From Bin87 sp965221295 (lineage in GTDB: Bacteria; Chloroflexota; Dehalococcoidia; Lucifugimonadales; UBA3495), in assembly GCA_965221295.1 (NCBI GenBank), contig OZ244879.1:1922001-1986000 (forward strand): a stretch of 64,000 bases of DNA, given 5' to 3'. Positions 18,086 to 26,245 of the stretch are shown here, one piece after another; position 1 is the stretch's first letter, and each line of letters starts with the position of its first letter. The position numbers were made by a program, and so were the translations under genes. Under the pieces are notes generated by a model that saw only the letters and a list, made by a program, of their open reading frames with translations, was not told the origin of the DNA and ran no database searches.

Positions 18086-18973
18086 ATGCCCTTTCCTAAC
18101 CGCGCACAAATTCATAGCGTACCTATAGTCGTCGTTGTCCTGCTTATGCTGCTGGCGGTCGCCTGCGCCGGCGAGCCGGCGACGCCGACCGCCCCGCCGC
18201 TGCCAACCGCCGAATCCATTGCGGCGACAGCGATCCCAGCAACAGCAACGACAGCCGCCCCAACCGCCACCTCAGCTCCGCCTACGGCTACCCCGGCGGG
18301 AGCGACCACAGAGCCACCCCCTACAGAAGCGCCCACGGAGACCCCGCCATCCATGGAGGCCCCGCCGGCCACGGAACCGCCAACTCGGCCGCGGCCGGAG
18401 CGTTCCGCCCGTCAGCCGGCTCAATCCAGCGCGGCGGCGGTGTTTACGCTAGGCGACGGCTCCGTGGCGCGCTACAAGGTGGAAGAGGTGTTGGCCGGCA
18501 CGGGGTTCAAGGTGGCCACCGGTGAAACTACCGACGTTGCCGGCAGCATCGCGTTCGCCGCGGACGGCTCCGTAGTCCCTGAGGAGAGCCGCATCGCGGT
18601 GCAGGTCGCCACGCTACAGACTGACAGCAGCCGGAGGGATGGCTACGTGCGTGGCCGAACGCTGGAAACCGACACCTACCCTGAGGTGGTGTTCCAGCCG
18701 GTATCCGTGGCCGGATTGCCCGCTTCGCCAACCATCGCCGGTTCCGTGGAGATCGCCATTGTTGGCGACCTGACGGTGAAGGATCAAACGCGTGTCGTCA
18801 CCTGGAACGGCGTTGCGGAATTCCTGGGTGATGGCTCTGCGTCCGGCTCATTGGCCACTGAGTTCACCTTCGAAGAGTTCGGGATGACCAAGCCTCGCGT
18901 GGCGGTCGTGGTGAGCGTGGAAGACACCATCCGGCTGGAGATTGACTTCGCCGGGAACTTCACGGCGCCGTGA
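18086..18973 (+). CDS. YceI-family lipoprotein
   Basis: Lipoprotein of 295 residues carrying a YceI domain, a lipocalin-like barrel that binds isoprenoid-type lipids. The signal peptide ends in L-A-V-A-C with Cys27 as the lipidated residue. A Pro/Thr/Ala/Glu linker (about 28-115) precedes the YceI domain (about 118-295). There 'GRTLETDTYPEVVFQP' matches the family's core and a repeated 'SIAFAADGSVVPEE' strand pair is seen. ATG at 18086 follows GGGGAGAA; the longer frame from 17924 would read through the 15-base tandem repeat and lose the signal peptide. Its last 14 bases overlap the convergent peptidase gene. Confidence 0.9.
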   Translation: MPFPNRAQIHSVPIVVVVLLMLLAVACAGEPATPTAPPLPTAESIAATAIPATATTAAPTATSAPPTATPAGATTEPPPTEAPTETPPSMEAPPATEPPTRPRPERSARQPAQSSAAAVFTLGDGSVARYKVEEVLAGTGFKVATGETTDVAGSIAFAADGSVVPEESRIAVQVATLQTDSSRRDGYVRGRTLETDTYPEVVFQPVSVAGLPASPTIAGSVEIAIVGDLTVKDQTRVVTWNGVAEFLGDGSASGSLATEFTFEEFGMTKPRVAVVVSVEDTIRLEIDFAGNFTAP

Positions 18974-20138
18974 TCAACACGATTTCCCTCTGCACCGGCG
19001 ACGATGCGTAGGGGCCATCTTCGCTCATGTAGGCGTCAATTTCGGACCGGACGCCAAATTCGGGAAGGTAGATGCCTGGTTCGATGGAGAACCCCACGCC
19101 CGGAATGATCCTCCGGGTATCGTGGGTCTCGAAGTTGTCCAGGTTGACCCCTTCGCCGTGCACGGTGTGATAGATGCTGTGCCCCAGACGGTGAGTGAAA
19201 TAATCACCGTAGCCGCGATCCCCGATGTAGCGGCGGGCGACGTCATCGGCTTGCCAGCCCTGAGGCGCGTCGCCCGCGGCATGGGCCTCCTGCAAGAATG
19301 CGAGGGCAGCGTCCCGGGCGCCCAGAACGATGTCGAACACTTCACGGCAACGTGCCGGCGGGTCGTCCCCGACGTAGGCCGTCCAAGTGATGTCAGCGTA
19401 CACGCTGCCCGGGATGTCCTCTCGAGCCCACAAATCGATCAGTATCCAGTCCCCGGCCGCAATAACGCTGCTGCCTTTGGCGGCCGGTTCGTAGTGAGGA
19501 TCGGAACAATGGGCATTGGCGGAAACAATGGGTCCGTCGGTTGTGGTCAGCCCTTCTTCCCGGAACCGGCGCCTGATGAACTCCGCGATTTCAAACTCGG
19601 TAGGGCCGTCAGTCAAGCGGTGTCCAATGCGGACGAACGCTTCGTTTACGATGCGCCCCAATGCGTCGGCGGCGCGGCGGTGTCCGGCCAATTGTTCCGC
19701 CGACCAACGCTGAGTCGCGTACTGCATCAGGTCCGCAGACGAGATCACCTCGGCGCCCATGCTGCGTACCAATTCCACCGTTCCGGCGTCGACTCGGGAC
19801 ACCCGGGGCAGGCTGTTTCGTGGCGAATATTCCATGGCGACGGTGGCCACGCCAGCCAGAACTTCCCGCAGCGCGGCTTCCAGGGTGGCGCGACTGCTGT
19901 AAACGACCGTCTCGACGCCGGCGGCGGCGAACTTGCCAGCGTCCACGTGATGCGTCAGCAGGGTGGGAGAGCGGTCGGCAGGCACGTACAGAAACACGGG
20001 CCTGGTCACGTGCCCAGAGGCAGGCGCCACCTGACCCAGAACTGGGTTGCATCCCAGATAGTCATAGATAAGCCAGCCGGGAACCGCTTCAGTGGCGAGA
20101 AATTCCTGGGCGTCCTGGATCATTTGCAGGTTGGCCAT
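18960..20138 (-). CDS. M24-family metallopeptidase (Xaa-Pro aminopeptidase/prolidase type)
   Basis: Pita-bread-fold peptidase of 392 residues. The N-terminal creatinase-like domain spans about 1-150 and the catalytic domain about 155-392. All five expected metal ligands are visible: Asp in 'ILIDLW', Asp in 'VYADITW', His in 'RLGHSIYH', Glu in 'FSIEPGIYL' and Glu in 'VRSEIDAYM'. 'HTVHGEGVNLDNFETHD' is the conserved substrate loop. GGAGG lies just upstream of the ATG. It would remove N-terminal residues ahead of proline or hydrolyse X-Pro dipeptides in the cytoplasm. Upstream on the same strand are the SDR and CoA-transferase genes, 44 bases apart from the nearest. Confidence 0.92.
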   Translation of the reverse strand: MANLQMIQDAQEFLATEAVPGWLIYDYLGCNPVLGQVAPASGHVTRPVFLYVPADRSPTLLTHHVDAGKFAAAGVETVVYSSRATLEAALREVLAGVATVAMEYSPRNSLPRVSRVDAGTVELVRSMGAEVISSADLMQYATQRWSAEQLAGHRRAADALGRIVNEAFVRIGHRLTDGPTEFEIAEFIRRRFREEGLTTTDGPIVSANAHCSDPHYEPAAKGSSVIAAGDWILIDLWAREDIPGSVYADITWTAYVGDDPPARCREVFDIVLGARDAALAFLQEAHAAGDAPQGWQADDVARRYIGDRGYGDYFTHRLGHSIYHTVHGEGVNLDNFETHDTRRIIPGVGFSIEPGIYLPEFGVRSEIDAYMSEDGPYASSPVQREIVLITAP

Positions 20139-20182
20139 GGGTTGCCTCCGCTGGGCGCTGACTTGGCCTCGCCGGTCGAGGG

Positions 20183-21007
20183 TCAGGCATAGTATTGCCG
20201 ATGCCGGCCGCCATCCAGGATGATATTGGCGCCGGTCAAATACGAAGCCTTGGACGACGCCACCATGGCGACGATGGCCCCTATTTCATGTGGTTTGGCC
20301 ATGCGGTGCATCGGAGTGTCGTCCTCGAAATTGTCCCGGTCAGTCGTGGTGCAACCTGGGGAGTCGACGGTCGCGTCTTGGCTATCTGAGTGATCCCCGA
20401 TAAGGTGGTCGTTATCGAAATCGCCGCGTTCCACTCCAAAATAGATGATGTTGTTGACCGTGATGTTTTCCGGAGCCAGTTCCAAAGCCAAACCCTTGAA
20501 ATAGGCCAGCAGCGGCGCCAGGCTCAAAGACGACAGCGTACCCCCGGAAGATACCTCGATGGCCGAGTACGGGATGAGATTGATGACGCGGCCCATGCCC
20601 AGGCGCTTCATGTGGGGCACCACTTCGCGCGTCAGCCGCACCGCCGAGAAGAAGTTGCGCGCCAGGGCCGGTTCTATGTTCTCTTCTTCCAGGTTGACAG
20701 CCCGCGACGGCTCCAGTTCCTGCACGGTGTTCACGAGCACGCCGATGTCGTTCTGCCGATGCAGGGTCTCGCGCACCAGCCGGTGAATGTCCCGAACGCG
20801 GTTGAGGTCAGCGATGACGGCGCGGAAACGCTCCTGAGGGATGTTTGACCGGGCCAGCTCGATCTCAACGTGCCGCATGTGGTAGCTGTCCGGCGCCGTC
20901 AACGATAGAATGGCGCCCTCGCTGGCCAGGGAAGCCGCGGCGGCGGTGGCTATCCCAAGGTGGGAATCCACCACCAAGGCGACGGTATCCTGCAGTCCCA
21001 GATCCAT
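20183..21007 (-). CDS. Atypical short-chain dehydrogenase/reductase (SDR) lacking catalytic Tyr and Lys
   Basis: Rossmann-fold protein of 274 residues with the SDR layout: 'GVLVNTVQELEP' (NAG-like region), 'GRVINLIPYSA', 'LALELAPENITVNNI' and the C-terminal 'SYLTGANIILDGGRH' strand are clear. Aligned on the LALELAP helix, the positions of the catalytic Tyr and Lys (YxxxK) hold Ser and Leu. The N-terminal glycine motif TGxxxGIG is degraded to 'VDSHLGIA'. An acidic insertion lies at about 200-235. GGAGGA precedes the ATG. It may be a non-catalytic or altered-activity SDR. It is co-oriented with the peptidase and the CoA-transferase gene (50 bases away), so probably one transcription unit. Confidence 0.85.
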   Translation of the reverse strand: MDLGLQDTVALVVDSHLGIATAAAASLASEGAILSLTAPDSYHMRHVEIELARSNIPQERFRAVIADLNRVRDIHRLVRETLHRQNDIGVLVNTVQELEPSRAVNLEEENIEPALARNFFSAVRLTREVVPHMKRLGMGRVINLIPYSAIEVSSGGTLSSLSLAPLLAYFKGLALELAPENITVNNIIYFGVERGDFDNDHLIGDHSDSQDATVDSPGCTTTDRDNFEDDTPMHRMAKPHEIGAIVAMVASSKASYLTGANIILDGGRHRQYYA

Positions 21008-21056
21008 CTATCCTCCTCCCTGACCGCGATGACTGGCCCGATCCTGATGGCCGGCG

Positions 21057-22250
21057 TCAGATGACGCCGGACGCAACCATCTGATCCACTTCCGAGTCCG
21101 CATAACCCAAGCCGGTCAGTATCTGCCGGTTGTGTTCACCGAGCAACGGGGGAGGTTGATCCAGGCCGCCGGGGGTGTCAGAGAACTTGATGGGCAAACC
21201 CGTTTGCTTGATCTTGCCCAGCGTCGGGTGCGGCATTTCCCGGAACATTTCCCGATGCAGAACCTGCTCGTCGTTGAACACGTCGGCCAGGTCGTTGATG
21301 GGGCCAGCCGGCACACTGACCGCTTGCAAGTCAGCCACCCAGTCGTCAGCGTCCTTGGTGAGGAAGTATTCCTGCAGCAGCGGGGCCAACTTGGAACGGT
21401 TGTTGACGCGGACTCCGTTGTTGGCGTAGTCGGGGTGATCGTGCAGGTCCATGCGGTCGATGCCTTCGCAGAATCGGTCCCACAAGCGGTCGGAACCCAC
21501 TGCCACGTTAAAATACTTGCCATCTTTGCCCATGAATGCCTGGTAGGGCACCAGGGTGGGATGGGCCGCGCCCAAGCGTTGCGGAGCCTCGCCAGTGGCG
21601 AAATAGTAGGCGGCCTGGTAGGTCATCCACGCCACCTGCGCGTCCAGCATCGATAGATCGATGTACTGACCCGCCCCATGCGCCTTGGTATCCCGGTGGT
21701 GGAGCGCGGTCATCACCGCGAAGGCGGCCCACATGCCGGCCCCAATGTCGGTTACGGCGATGCCAACCTTCTGTGGGTCTCCGCCCAGGTCGCCGGTGAT
21801 GCTCATCAGGCCACTGATGCCCTGCATGATCTGGTCATAAGCGGGACGATTGCGGTAGGGGCCGGTGGCGCCGAAACCGGAAATGGAGCAGTAGATGATG
21901 CCCGGATTGACCTTCTTCACGTCTGCGTAGCCCAGGTTGAAATTGGGCATCACGTCCGGCGTGAAGTTCTCGACGATCACGTCGGCGTCGGCGGCCAGCT
22001 TCAAGAAAACCTGCTGGGCCTGTTCGTCGCGGAGATTCAGGGTCAGGCTCCGCTTGTTCCGATTTACAGAAAGGAAGTACGCCGACTCCTCCCCAATGAA
22101 CGGAGGCCCCCACTTGCGGGTGTCGTCGCCCGCGCCCGGCCGTTCAATCTTGATGACATCAGCGCCGTAATCGCCGAGCATGAGGGTGCAGAAAGGACCC
22201 GCCAGGGCCCTGGTCAGGTCCAGCACTTTGATGCCGTCCAGTGGTTTCAT
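21057..22250 (-). CDS. CaiB/BaiF family class III CoA-transferase
   Basis: Enzyme of 397 residues that moves CoA between organic acids through an aspartyl-CoA thioester. 'GIKVLDLTRALAGPF' and 'LGDYGADVIKIERP' are the family's N-terminal signature, and the region 'IDLSMLDAQVAW' contains the expected catalytic Asp. 'GFGATGPYRNRPAYD' and 'GEHNRQIL' at the C-terminus are also typical. ATG at 22250 with GGAGGTG upstream is chosen; 22340 would add 30 Arg-rich residues. The acyl substrate (formyl, succinyl, bile acid, carnitine-like or aromatic acid) cannot be read. Neighbouring oxidative genes suggest a role in activating an organic acid for degradation. Confidence 0.93.
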   Translation of the reverse strand: MKPLDGIKVLDLTRALAGPFCTLMLGDYGADVIKIERPGAGDDTRKWGPPFIGEESAYFLSVNRNKRSLTLNLRDEQAQQVFLKLAADADVIVENFTPDVMPNFNLGYADVKKVNPGIIYCSISGFGATGPYRNRPAYDQIMQGISGLMSITGDLGGDPQKVGIAVTDIGAGMWAAFAVMTALHHRDTKAHGAGQYIDLSMLDAQVAWMTYQAAYYFATGEAPQRLGAAHPTLVPYQAFMGKDGKYFNVAVGSDRLWDRFCEGIDRMDLHDHPDYANNGVRVNNRSKLAPLLQEYFLTKDADDWVADLQAVSVPAGPINDLADVFNDEQVLHREMFREMPHPTLGKIKQTGLPIKFSDTPGGLDQPPPLLGEHNRQILTGLGYADSEVDQMVASGVI

Positions 22251-22310
22251 AACGCAGTAACACCTCCGCCGATAGCGCCGCGCCAACCGTAAGCCGCGCG
22301 GCGAGCCGAT

Positions 22311-22316
22311 ATTATA
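22311..22316 (-). promoter_or_regulatory. -10 box candidate for the CoA-transferase operon
   Basis: Perfect TATAAT on the minus strand 60 bases upstream of the CoA-transferase ATG. It would drive the CoA-transferase, SDR and peptidase genes together. Confidence 0.45.
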
Positions 22317-22488
22317 CCGTACCAACGCGGAATCCCACACGGAACCAGCCGCAACCGCCGGGTTTTGTCATCGCCTGAGCGTCTCTCGGTTGCTCACGTT
22401 CGCTTGGACCTCGGGAAGCGGGCGACCAGGCAGCCGCTACTGATCAGAGCCCTCACGTGCTGACTTCTTCAACTGTTGATGCCCGCAT

Positions 22489-22501
22489 CTGTGATAAGAT
22501 T
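22489..22501 (+). promoter_or_regulatory. Shared promoter-like 13-mer upstream of the molybdenum hydroxylase gene
   Basis: CTGTGATAAGATT ends 61 bases before the ATG at 22563. The same 13 bases occur at 29133-29145, 59 bases before the ThDP-enzyme start. The TGTGATAAGAT core could be an extended -10 element. No other exact copy was noticed in the window. Confidence 0.45.
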
Positions 22502-22562
22502 CGGCATCCCTTCCCCACGCCTGTTGATTCCAGCGCGTTCTGTCCCAGGTACGAGGTGAACC

Positions 22563-24896
22563 ATGACCACGACTCAGCGATCCGCCGCCACCAGCGGCTA
22601 CAGCGTCATCGGAAGCCGTCCGATTCGCCACGACGGCGCCGATAAGGTGACCGGCCGGGCCCAATACGGCGCCGACCTGCGGCTACCCGGTATGCTCCAC
22701 GCCAAGATCCTGCGCAGCCCCCACGCTCACGCTCGCATCAAGAGCATTGACACCAGCCGGGCCGAGGCCATGCCCGGCGTCCGCGCCGTGGCCACCGCCG
22801 CCGATTTGCCGCAACCGGCCGGCCGCGTCATCGACCTGGGCGAAGGCGCCATGATCAACCCCAAGTTCCTCAGCAACAACTGCCTGGCTGCTGAGAAAGC
22901 CTTGTACAAAGGCCACGCCATCGCCGCTGTGGCCGCTGACAGCCCCCATGAGGCGGAGCTGGCGCTGGCTCTGATCGACGTCGAATACGAACCGCTCCAG
23001 GCGGTGACGGATGTTCTTGCCGCCATGGCCGATGGCGCTCCCCTGGTTCACGAGCGTCTCGCCAACCTCAACGATCCCAGTGTTCGTCCCGGCGGTCTGA
23101 TGGCCGAGGGCGAAACCGGCAAGACCGGCAACGTCCCCAACCGTTATTTCTACGAGCTGGGCGATTTGGAGGCCGGTTTCGCCGCCGCCGACGTGGTGGT
23201 GGAGCGCGAGTTCCGCACCAAGGCGGTGCACCAGGGATACATTGAACCCCACGCGGCTACCGCCCTATGGAACGCCGACGGCTCTCTGCATCTGTGGTGC
23301 AGTAGCCAGGGACACTTCAACGTGCGCGACCAGACCGCGACCATTCTGGGCATCTCGGTATCCAAGGTCCTGGTCACCCAGCTTGAAATCGGCGGCGGAT
23401 TCGGCGGCAAGACCCTGGTGTACCTGGAACCCGTGGCCGCGGTTCTGTCCCGCAAGACGGGCCGCCCGGTCAAGATCCAAATGTCTCGCGCCGAGGTGTT
23501 CGAGGGCACCGGCCCTACCTCCGGCGGTTATCTGCGCGTGAAGATGGGCGCCACCAACGACGGCAAGATCACCGCCGCCGACGTTGCGCTTTACTACGAG
23601 GCCGGAGCGTTCCCTGGCTCGCCAGTGAACCCCGGAGCCCAGTGCGCTCTGTCCTGCTACAACATCGCCAACGGACGCATCGAAGCGGCCGACGTTGTGC
23701 TGAACCACCCCAAAACCGCCGCCTACCGCGCCCCCGGTTCGCCGGCTGCGGCCTTTGCCGTGGAGTCGGTGGTTGACGAAATTTGCGAACGTATCGGCGT
23801 GGACAAACTGGACTTCCGCACGCTGAACGGCGCCAAGCAGGGCGACCGCCGGGTCACCGGCCCGCAGTTCGGCAGCATCGGTTGGCTGGAAACGGTGCAA
23901 GCCGGCCGCGAGCACGACCACTGGAATACCCCCATCGATCGCTCTCCCGAGGCCGACGGCAAGAAGGTGGGACGGGGCGTCGCTGGCGGTTTCTGGTTCA
24001 ATGGTACCGGGCCAGCCAGCGCCATCGTCAGCGTGCTCGCCGACGGAACCGTGAGCCTGGTTGAAGGATCCCCCGACATCGGTGGCAGCCGCGCCGTGGC
24101 CGCCATGCACGTGGCCGAAGTCCTGGGCCTTGCCGCCGAGGATGTTTCCCCCGCGGTTGGCGACACCAACTCTATCGGGTGGACGTCCATGACCGGCGGC
24201 AGCGGAGTGGCCTTCAAGACCGGCTGGGCCTGTTACGAGGCCGCCCAGGACGTAAAGCGTCAGATGATCGAAAGAGCCGCCCGCATCTGGGACATCGATC
24301 CCGAGAACGTGGAATATGACGCCGGGGTCATCCAGCACAAATCGGAACCGGAGTTGCGCTTCACCTTCCAGCAACTGGCAGCTCGCCTCAACGGGACCGG
24401 CGGCCCCATTGTCGGGCGCGCCAACGTGTCCCCCACCGGCGTCGGGGGAGCCTACGCTCTGCACATCGCCGACGTGGCGGTGGACGAAGACACCGGCAAA
24501 GTCGACATACTGCGTTACACCGCCATCCAGGACGCCGGAACCGCCATTCATCCCTCCTACGTGGAGGGCCAGATCCAGGGCGGCGCGGTTCAGGGCATCG
24601 GTTGGGCCCTCAACGAAGAGTACTACTTCAACGACGACGCCCACATGCAGAACTCCAGCTTCTTGGACTACCGAATGCCCACCGCGCTGGACCTGCCCAT
24701 GATCGACGCCGTGGTGGTGGAGGCGCCCAACCCTGGGCATCCCTACGGCGTGCGCGGCGTGGGCGAAGTGCCCATTGTGCCGCCCATGGCCGCCATCGCC
24801 AACGCCATCCACGATGCCGTCGGCGTTCGCATGACCAACCTGCCCATGAACCCTGGCGCAGTGCTGGAAGCGCTATGGGCCCAGAACGGTGGGTAA
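22563..24896 (+). CDS. Xanthine dehydrogenase-family molybdopterin-binding large subunit
   Basis: Molybdenum hydroxylase large subunit of 777 residues, related to CoxL, xanthine dehydrogenase and aldehyde oxidase. The N-terminal a/b hammerhead domain covers about 15-130. 'IGGGFGGKT' is the conserved Mo-cofactor loop, 'AAYRAPGSPAAAFAVES' follows, and the catalytic Glu is in 'RGVGEVPIVPP' near residue 742. No Moco sulfurase, FAD subunit or 2Fe-2S subunit is adjacent, so it must use partners encoded elsewhere or be an unusual stand-alone enzyme. GAGGTG precedes the ATG. Hydroxylation of an N-heterocycle, an aldehyde or a purine-like compound is likely; the substrate cannot be assigned. The cupin and hydratase genes downstream fit a ring-degradation theme. 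Confidence 0.92.
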   Translation: MTTTQRSAATSGYSVIGSRPIRHDGADKVTGRAQYGADLRLPGMLHAKILRSPHAHARIKSIDTSRAEAMPGVRAVATAADLPQPAGRVIDLGEGAMINPKFLSNNCLAAEKALYKGHAIAAVAADSPHEAELALALIDVEYEPLQAVTDVLAAMADGAPLVHERLANLNDPSVRPGGLMAEGETGKTGNVPNRYFYELGDLEAGFAAADVVVEREFRTKAVHQGYIEPHAATALWNADGSLHLWCSSQGHFNVRDQTATILGISVSKVLVTQLEIGGGFGGKTLVYLEPVAAVLSRKTGRPVKIQMSRAEVFEGTGPTSGGYLRVKMGATNDGKITAADVALYYEAGAFPGSPVNPGAQCALSCYNIANGRIEAADVVLNHPKTAAYRAPGSPAAAFAVESVVDEICERIGVDKLDFRTLNGAKQGDRRVTGPQFGSIGWLETVQAGREHDHWNTPIDRSPEADGKKVGRGVAGGFWFNGTGPASAIVSVLADGTVSLVEGSPDIGGSRAVAAMHVAEVLGLAAEDVSPAVGDTNSIGWTSMTGGSGVAFKTGWACYEAAQDVKRQMIERAARIWDIDPENVEYDAGVIQHKSEPELRFTFQQLAARLNGTGGPIVGRANVSPTGVGGAYALHIADVAVDEDTGKVDILRYTAIQDAGTAIHPSYVEGQIQGGAVQGIGWALNEEYYFNDDAHMQNSSFLDYRMPTALDLPMIDAVVVEAPNPGHPYGVRGVGEVPIVPPMAAIANAIHDAVGVRMTNLPMNPGAVLEALWAQNGG

Positions 24897-24953
24897 TTCA
24901 TCGAATCCTCCAGCGCCAATTGCGTCTGGCCGCAATCGAGTTGAACGAGATCT

Positions 24954-24989
24954 GAACGGGCTTCTATCAACTACGCTCCGCGCCCGTTC
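24954..24989 (+). terminator. Hairpin after the molybdenum hydroxylase gene
   Basis: Perfect 8-base inverted repeat GAACGGGC / GCCCGTTC with a 20-base loop and no T tract. It is a weak terminator or processing-site candidate. Confidence 0.25.
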
Positions 24990-25061
24990 TGATCGTCTCC
25001 GGAATTCGTCCGACGGCCAGACCAGCAAGATGCCTACACCAACTTACGGAGACTAAACCAC

Positions 25062-25457
25062 ATGACAACCGTAGATCAGCAAACCGGTCTCAAGCCTTAC
25101 GTGGTGCGCACCGTGGGCGACGCCTCCGAGACCATTCAGACTCCGGGCATGGTTCGCCGGCCGGCAATCGTGCCCGGCAAGGGCGATACCACCAAAATCT
25201 GGATGGGAAAGGTAACGGCGGCTCCTCGCGAAAAGGGCCCGCCGCACACCCATCTGGAGGCCGAAACCGCCGCCTACGTGCTCCGGGGACACGTGCGCGT
25301 CTATTTCGGCGAGAACTTCGAAGAGTGGATAGAAGCCGGCCCCGGCGACTTCATCTTCGTGCCGGCCAATACTCCACACATCGAGGAGAACCCATACGAC
25401 GAAGAGCAGGAGGGAATCCTGTGTCGCGCTCCTGACAACTTGGTGGTGAATCTGTAG
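25062..25457 (+). CDS. Cupin domain-containing protein
   Basis: Small single-domain cupin of 131 residues. The metal-binding motifs are 'PPHTHLEAETAAYVLRGHV' (His/His/Glu of cupin motif 1) and 'GPGDFIFVPANTPHIEEN' (His of motif 2), so a divalent-metal beta-barrel is expected. GGAG lies upstream of the ATG. Single cupins of this size include dioxygenases, isomerases and regulatory sugar- or ligand-binding proteins, so activity is not assigned. It is transcribed with the molybdenum hydroxylase upstream (165-base gap) and the CDGSH gene downstream, which suggests an accessory role in the same oxidative pathway. Confidence 0.9.
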   Translation: MTTVDQQTGLKPYVVRTVGDASETIQTPGMVRRPAIVPGKGDTTKIWMGKVTAAPREKGPPHTHLEAETAAYVLRGHVRVYFGENFEEWIEAGPGDFIFVPANTPHIEENPYDEEQEGILCRAPDNLVVNL

Positions 25458-25651
25458 GCAGCCATTCGCAGCTCTAACCGGGCGAGGGGTTTGCTTCGCG
25501 CCCCATCGGCACGGAAACCGGAACAAGCGGGATTCGGAGCTGGTTACCCATTTGACCAGCGTTGAGAATTGGTGAATAATCAGCAAGCCCGCAGCCTGAA
25601 CCGCAACGATGGCGACGGGATCCCTGAAAGCCAAACCGAGGAGGAAACAAC

Positions 25652-25858
25652 ATGGCGGACGTTAAGGTAGAAATCCGTGGCAACGGCCCCCTACGGGTCA
25701 TCGGTGAGATTGAGATCGTTGACCAAAGCGGCAACAACTACACCATCCCTGAGGGACAGTGGGTCTCCTTCTGCCGGTGCGGTCAGTCTGGCAACAAGCC
25801 GTTCTGCGACGGCGCTCACCGCGACTGCGGTTTCGAGGCGGCCAGCGAGGCTCGCTAA
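25652..25858 (+). CDS. CDGSH iron-sulfur domain protein
   Basis: A 68-residue protein with a single CDGSH motif: C-R-C-G-x5-P-F-C-D-G-A-H at about residues 45-59, giving the three Cys and one His that bind a labile 2Fe-2S cluster (mitoNEET family). GAGGAGG lies just upstream of the ATG. The N-terminal half forms two short beta strands that match the small bacterial CDGSH proteins. It probably acts as an electron or cluster carrier and could serve the neighbouring oxidative enzymes. It is followed by a GC-rich hairpin. Confidence 0.93.
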   Translation: MADVKVEIRGNGPLRVIGEIEIVDQSGNNYTIPEGQWVSFCRCGQSGNKPFCDGAHRDCGFEAASEAR

Positions 25859-25890
25859 CCCAAAACCGCAAATCGCCAGGAACGTCGGCC

Positions 25891-25914
25891 GGGGCGGGTT
25901 TCAAATCCCGCCCC
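25891..25914 (+). terminator. GC-rich hairpin after the CDGSH gene
   Basis: Perfect 8-base stem GGGGCGGG / CCCGCCCC with an 8-base loop, 32 bases after the stop. There is no long T run, so termination strength is uncertain. Confidence 0.5.
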
Positions 25915-26202
25915 GCTGTCATTGGAATCCCGATGTGCGTCGCAGCGCCCCCGTCCGTCATCGCGCTGCTCCGCGTCTGTCATTTCGAGCGAAGCGCGGC
26001 AATCCCGTCGCTTGGGCGAACGGCCGCTGGCGGTCGGAACCGCACGGCCGTTGGTTGCGGTCAACGTGATGACCTCGGCAAACGCCCACACCGGGGCGGA
26101 TGCAGCGTGTATCCCTCGCGGAAAGAACCACTCCGACGCCATCGCCGAGATTCCAAGTGATCAAACCCTTATCGCCCCGCAACCAAACGCCAGCAAAACC
26201 GA

Positions 26203-26208
26203 TATAAT
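26203..26208 (+). promoter_or_regulatory. -10 box candidate for the hydratase gene
   Basis: Perfect TATAAT 37 bases upstream of the ATG at 26246. A strong TTTAGGAGG ribosome site lies between. Confidence 0.5.
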
Positions 26209-26245
26209 CCGAATATCCACTCCACCGAACGTTTAGGAGGCCACC

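Larger units (their letters stand above)
25859..26245. other. Intergenic region with a solo palindromic-repeat fragment
   Basis: About 387 bases. It contains a terminator-like hairpin, a degenerate solo copy of the TCATTGCGAGCGAAGCG repeat family at about 25975-26015 and the promoter of the downstream hydratase gene. No gene is seen. Confidence 0.55.

Noticed and set aside
23265..24812. 515-codon open frame antisense to the molybdenum hydroxylase
   Set aside because: High-GC shadow of a strongly supported gene; His/Gly-rich composition and no domain or start site.
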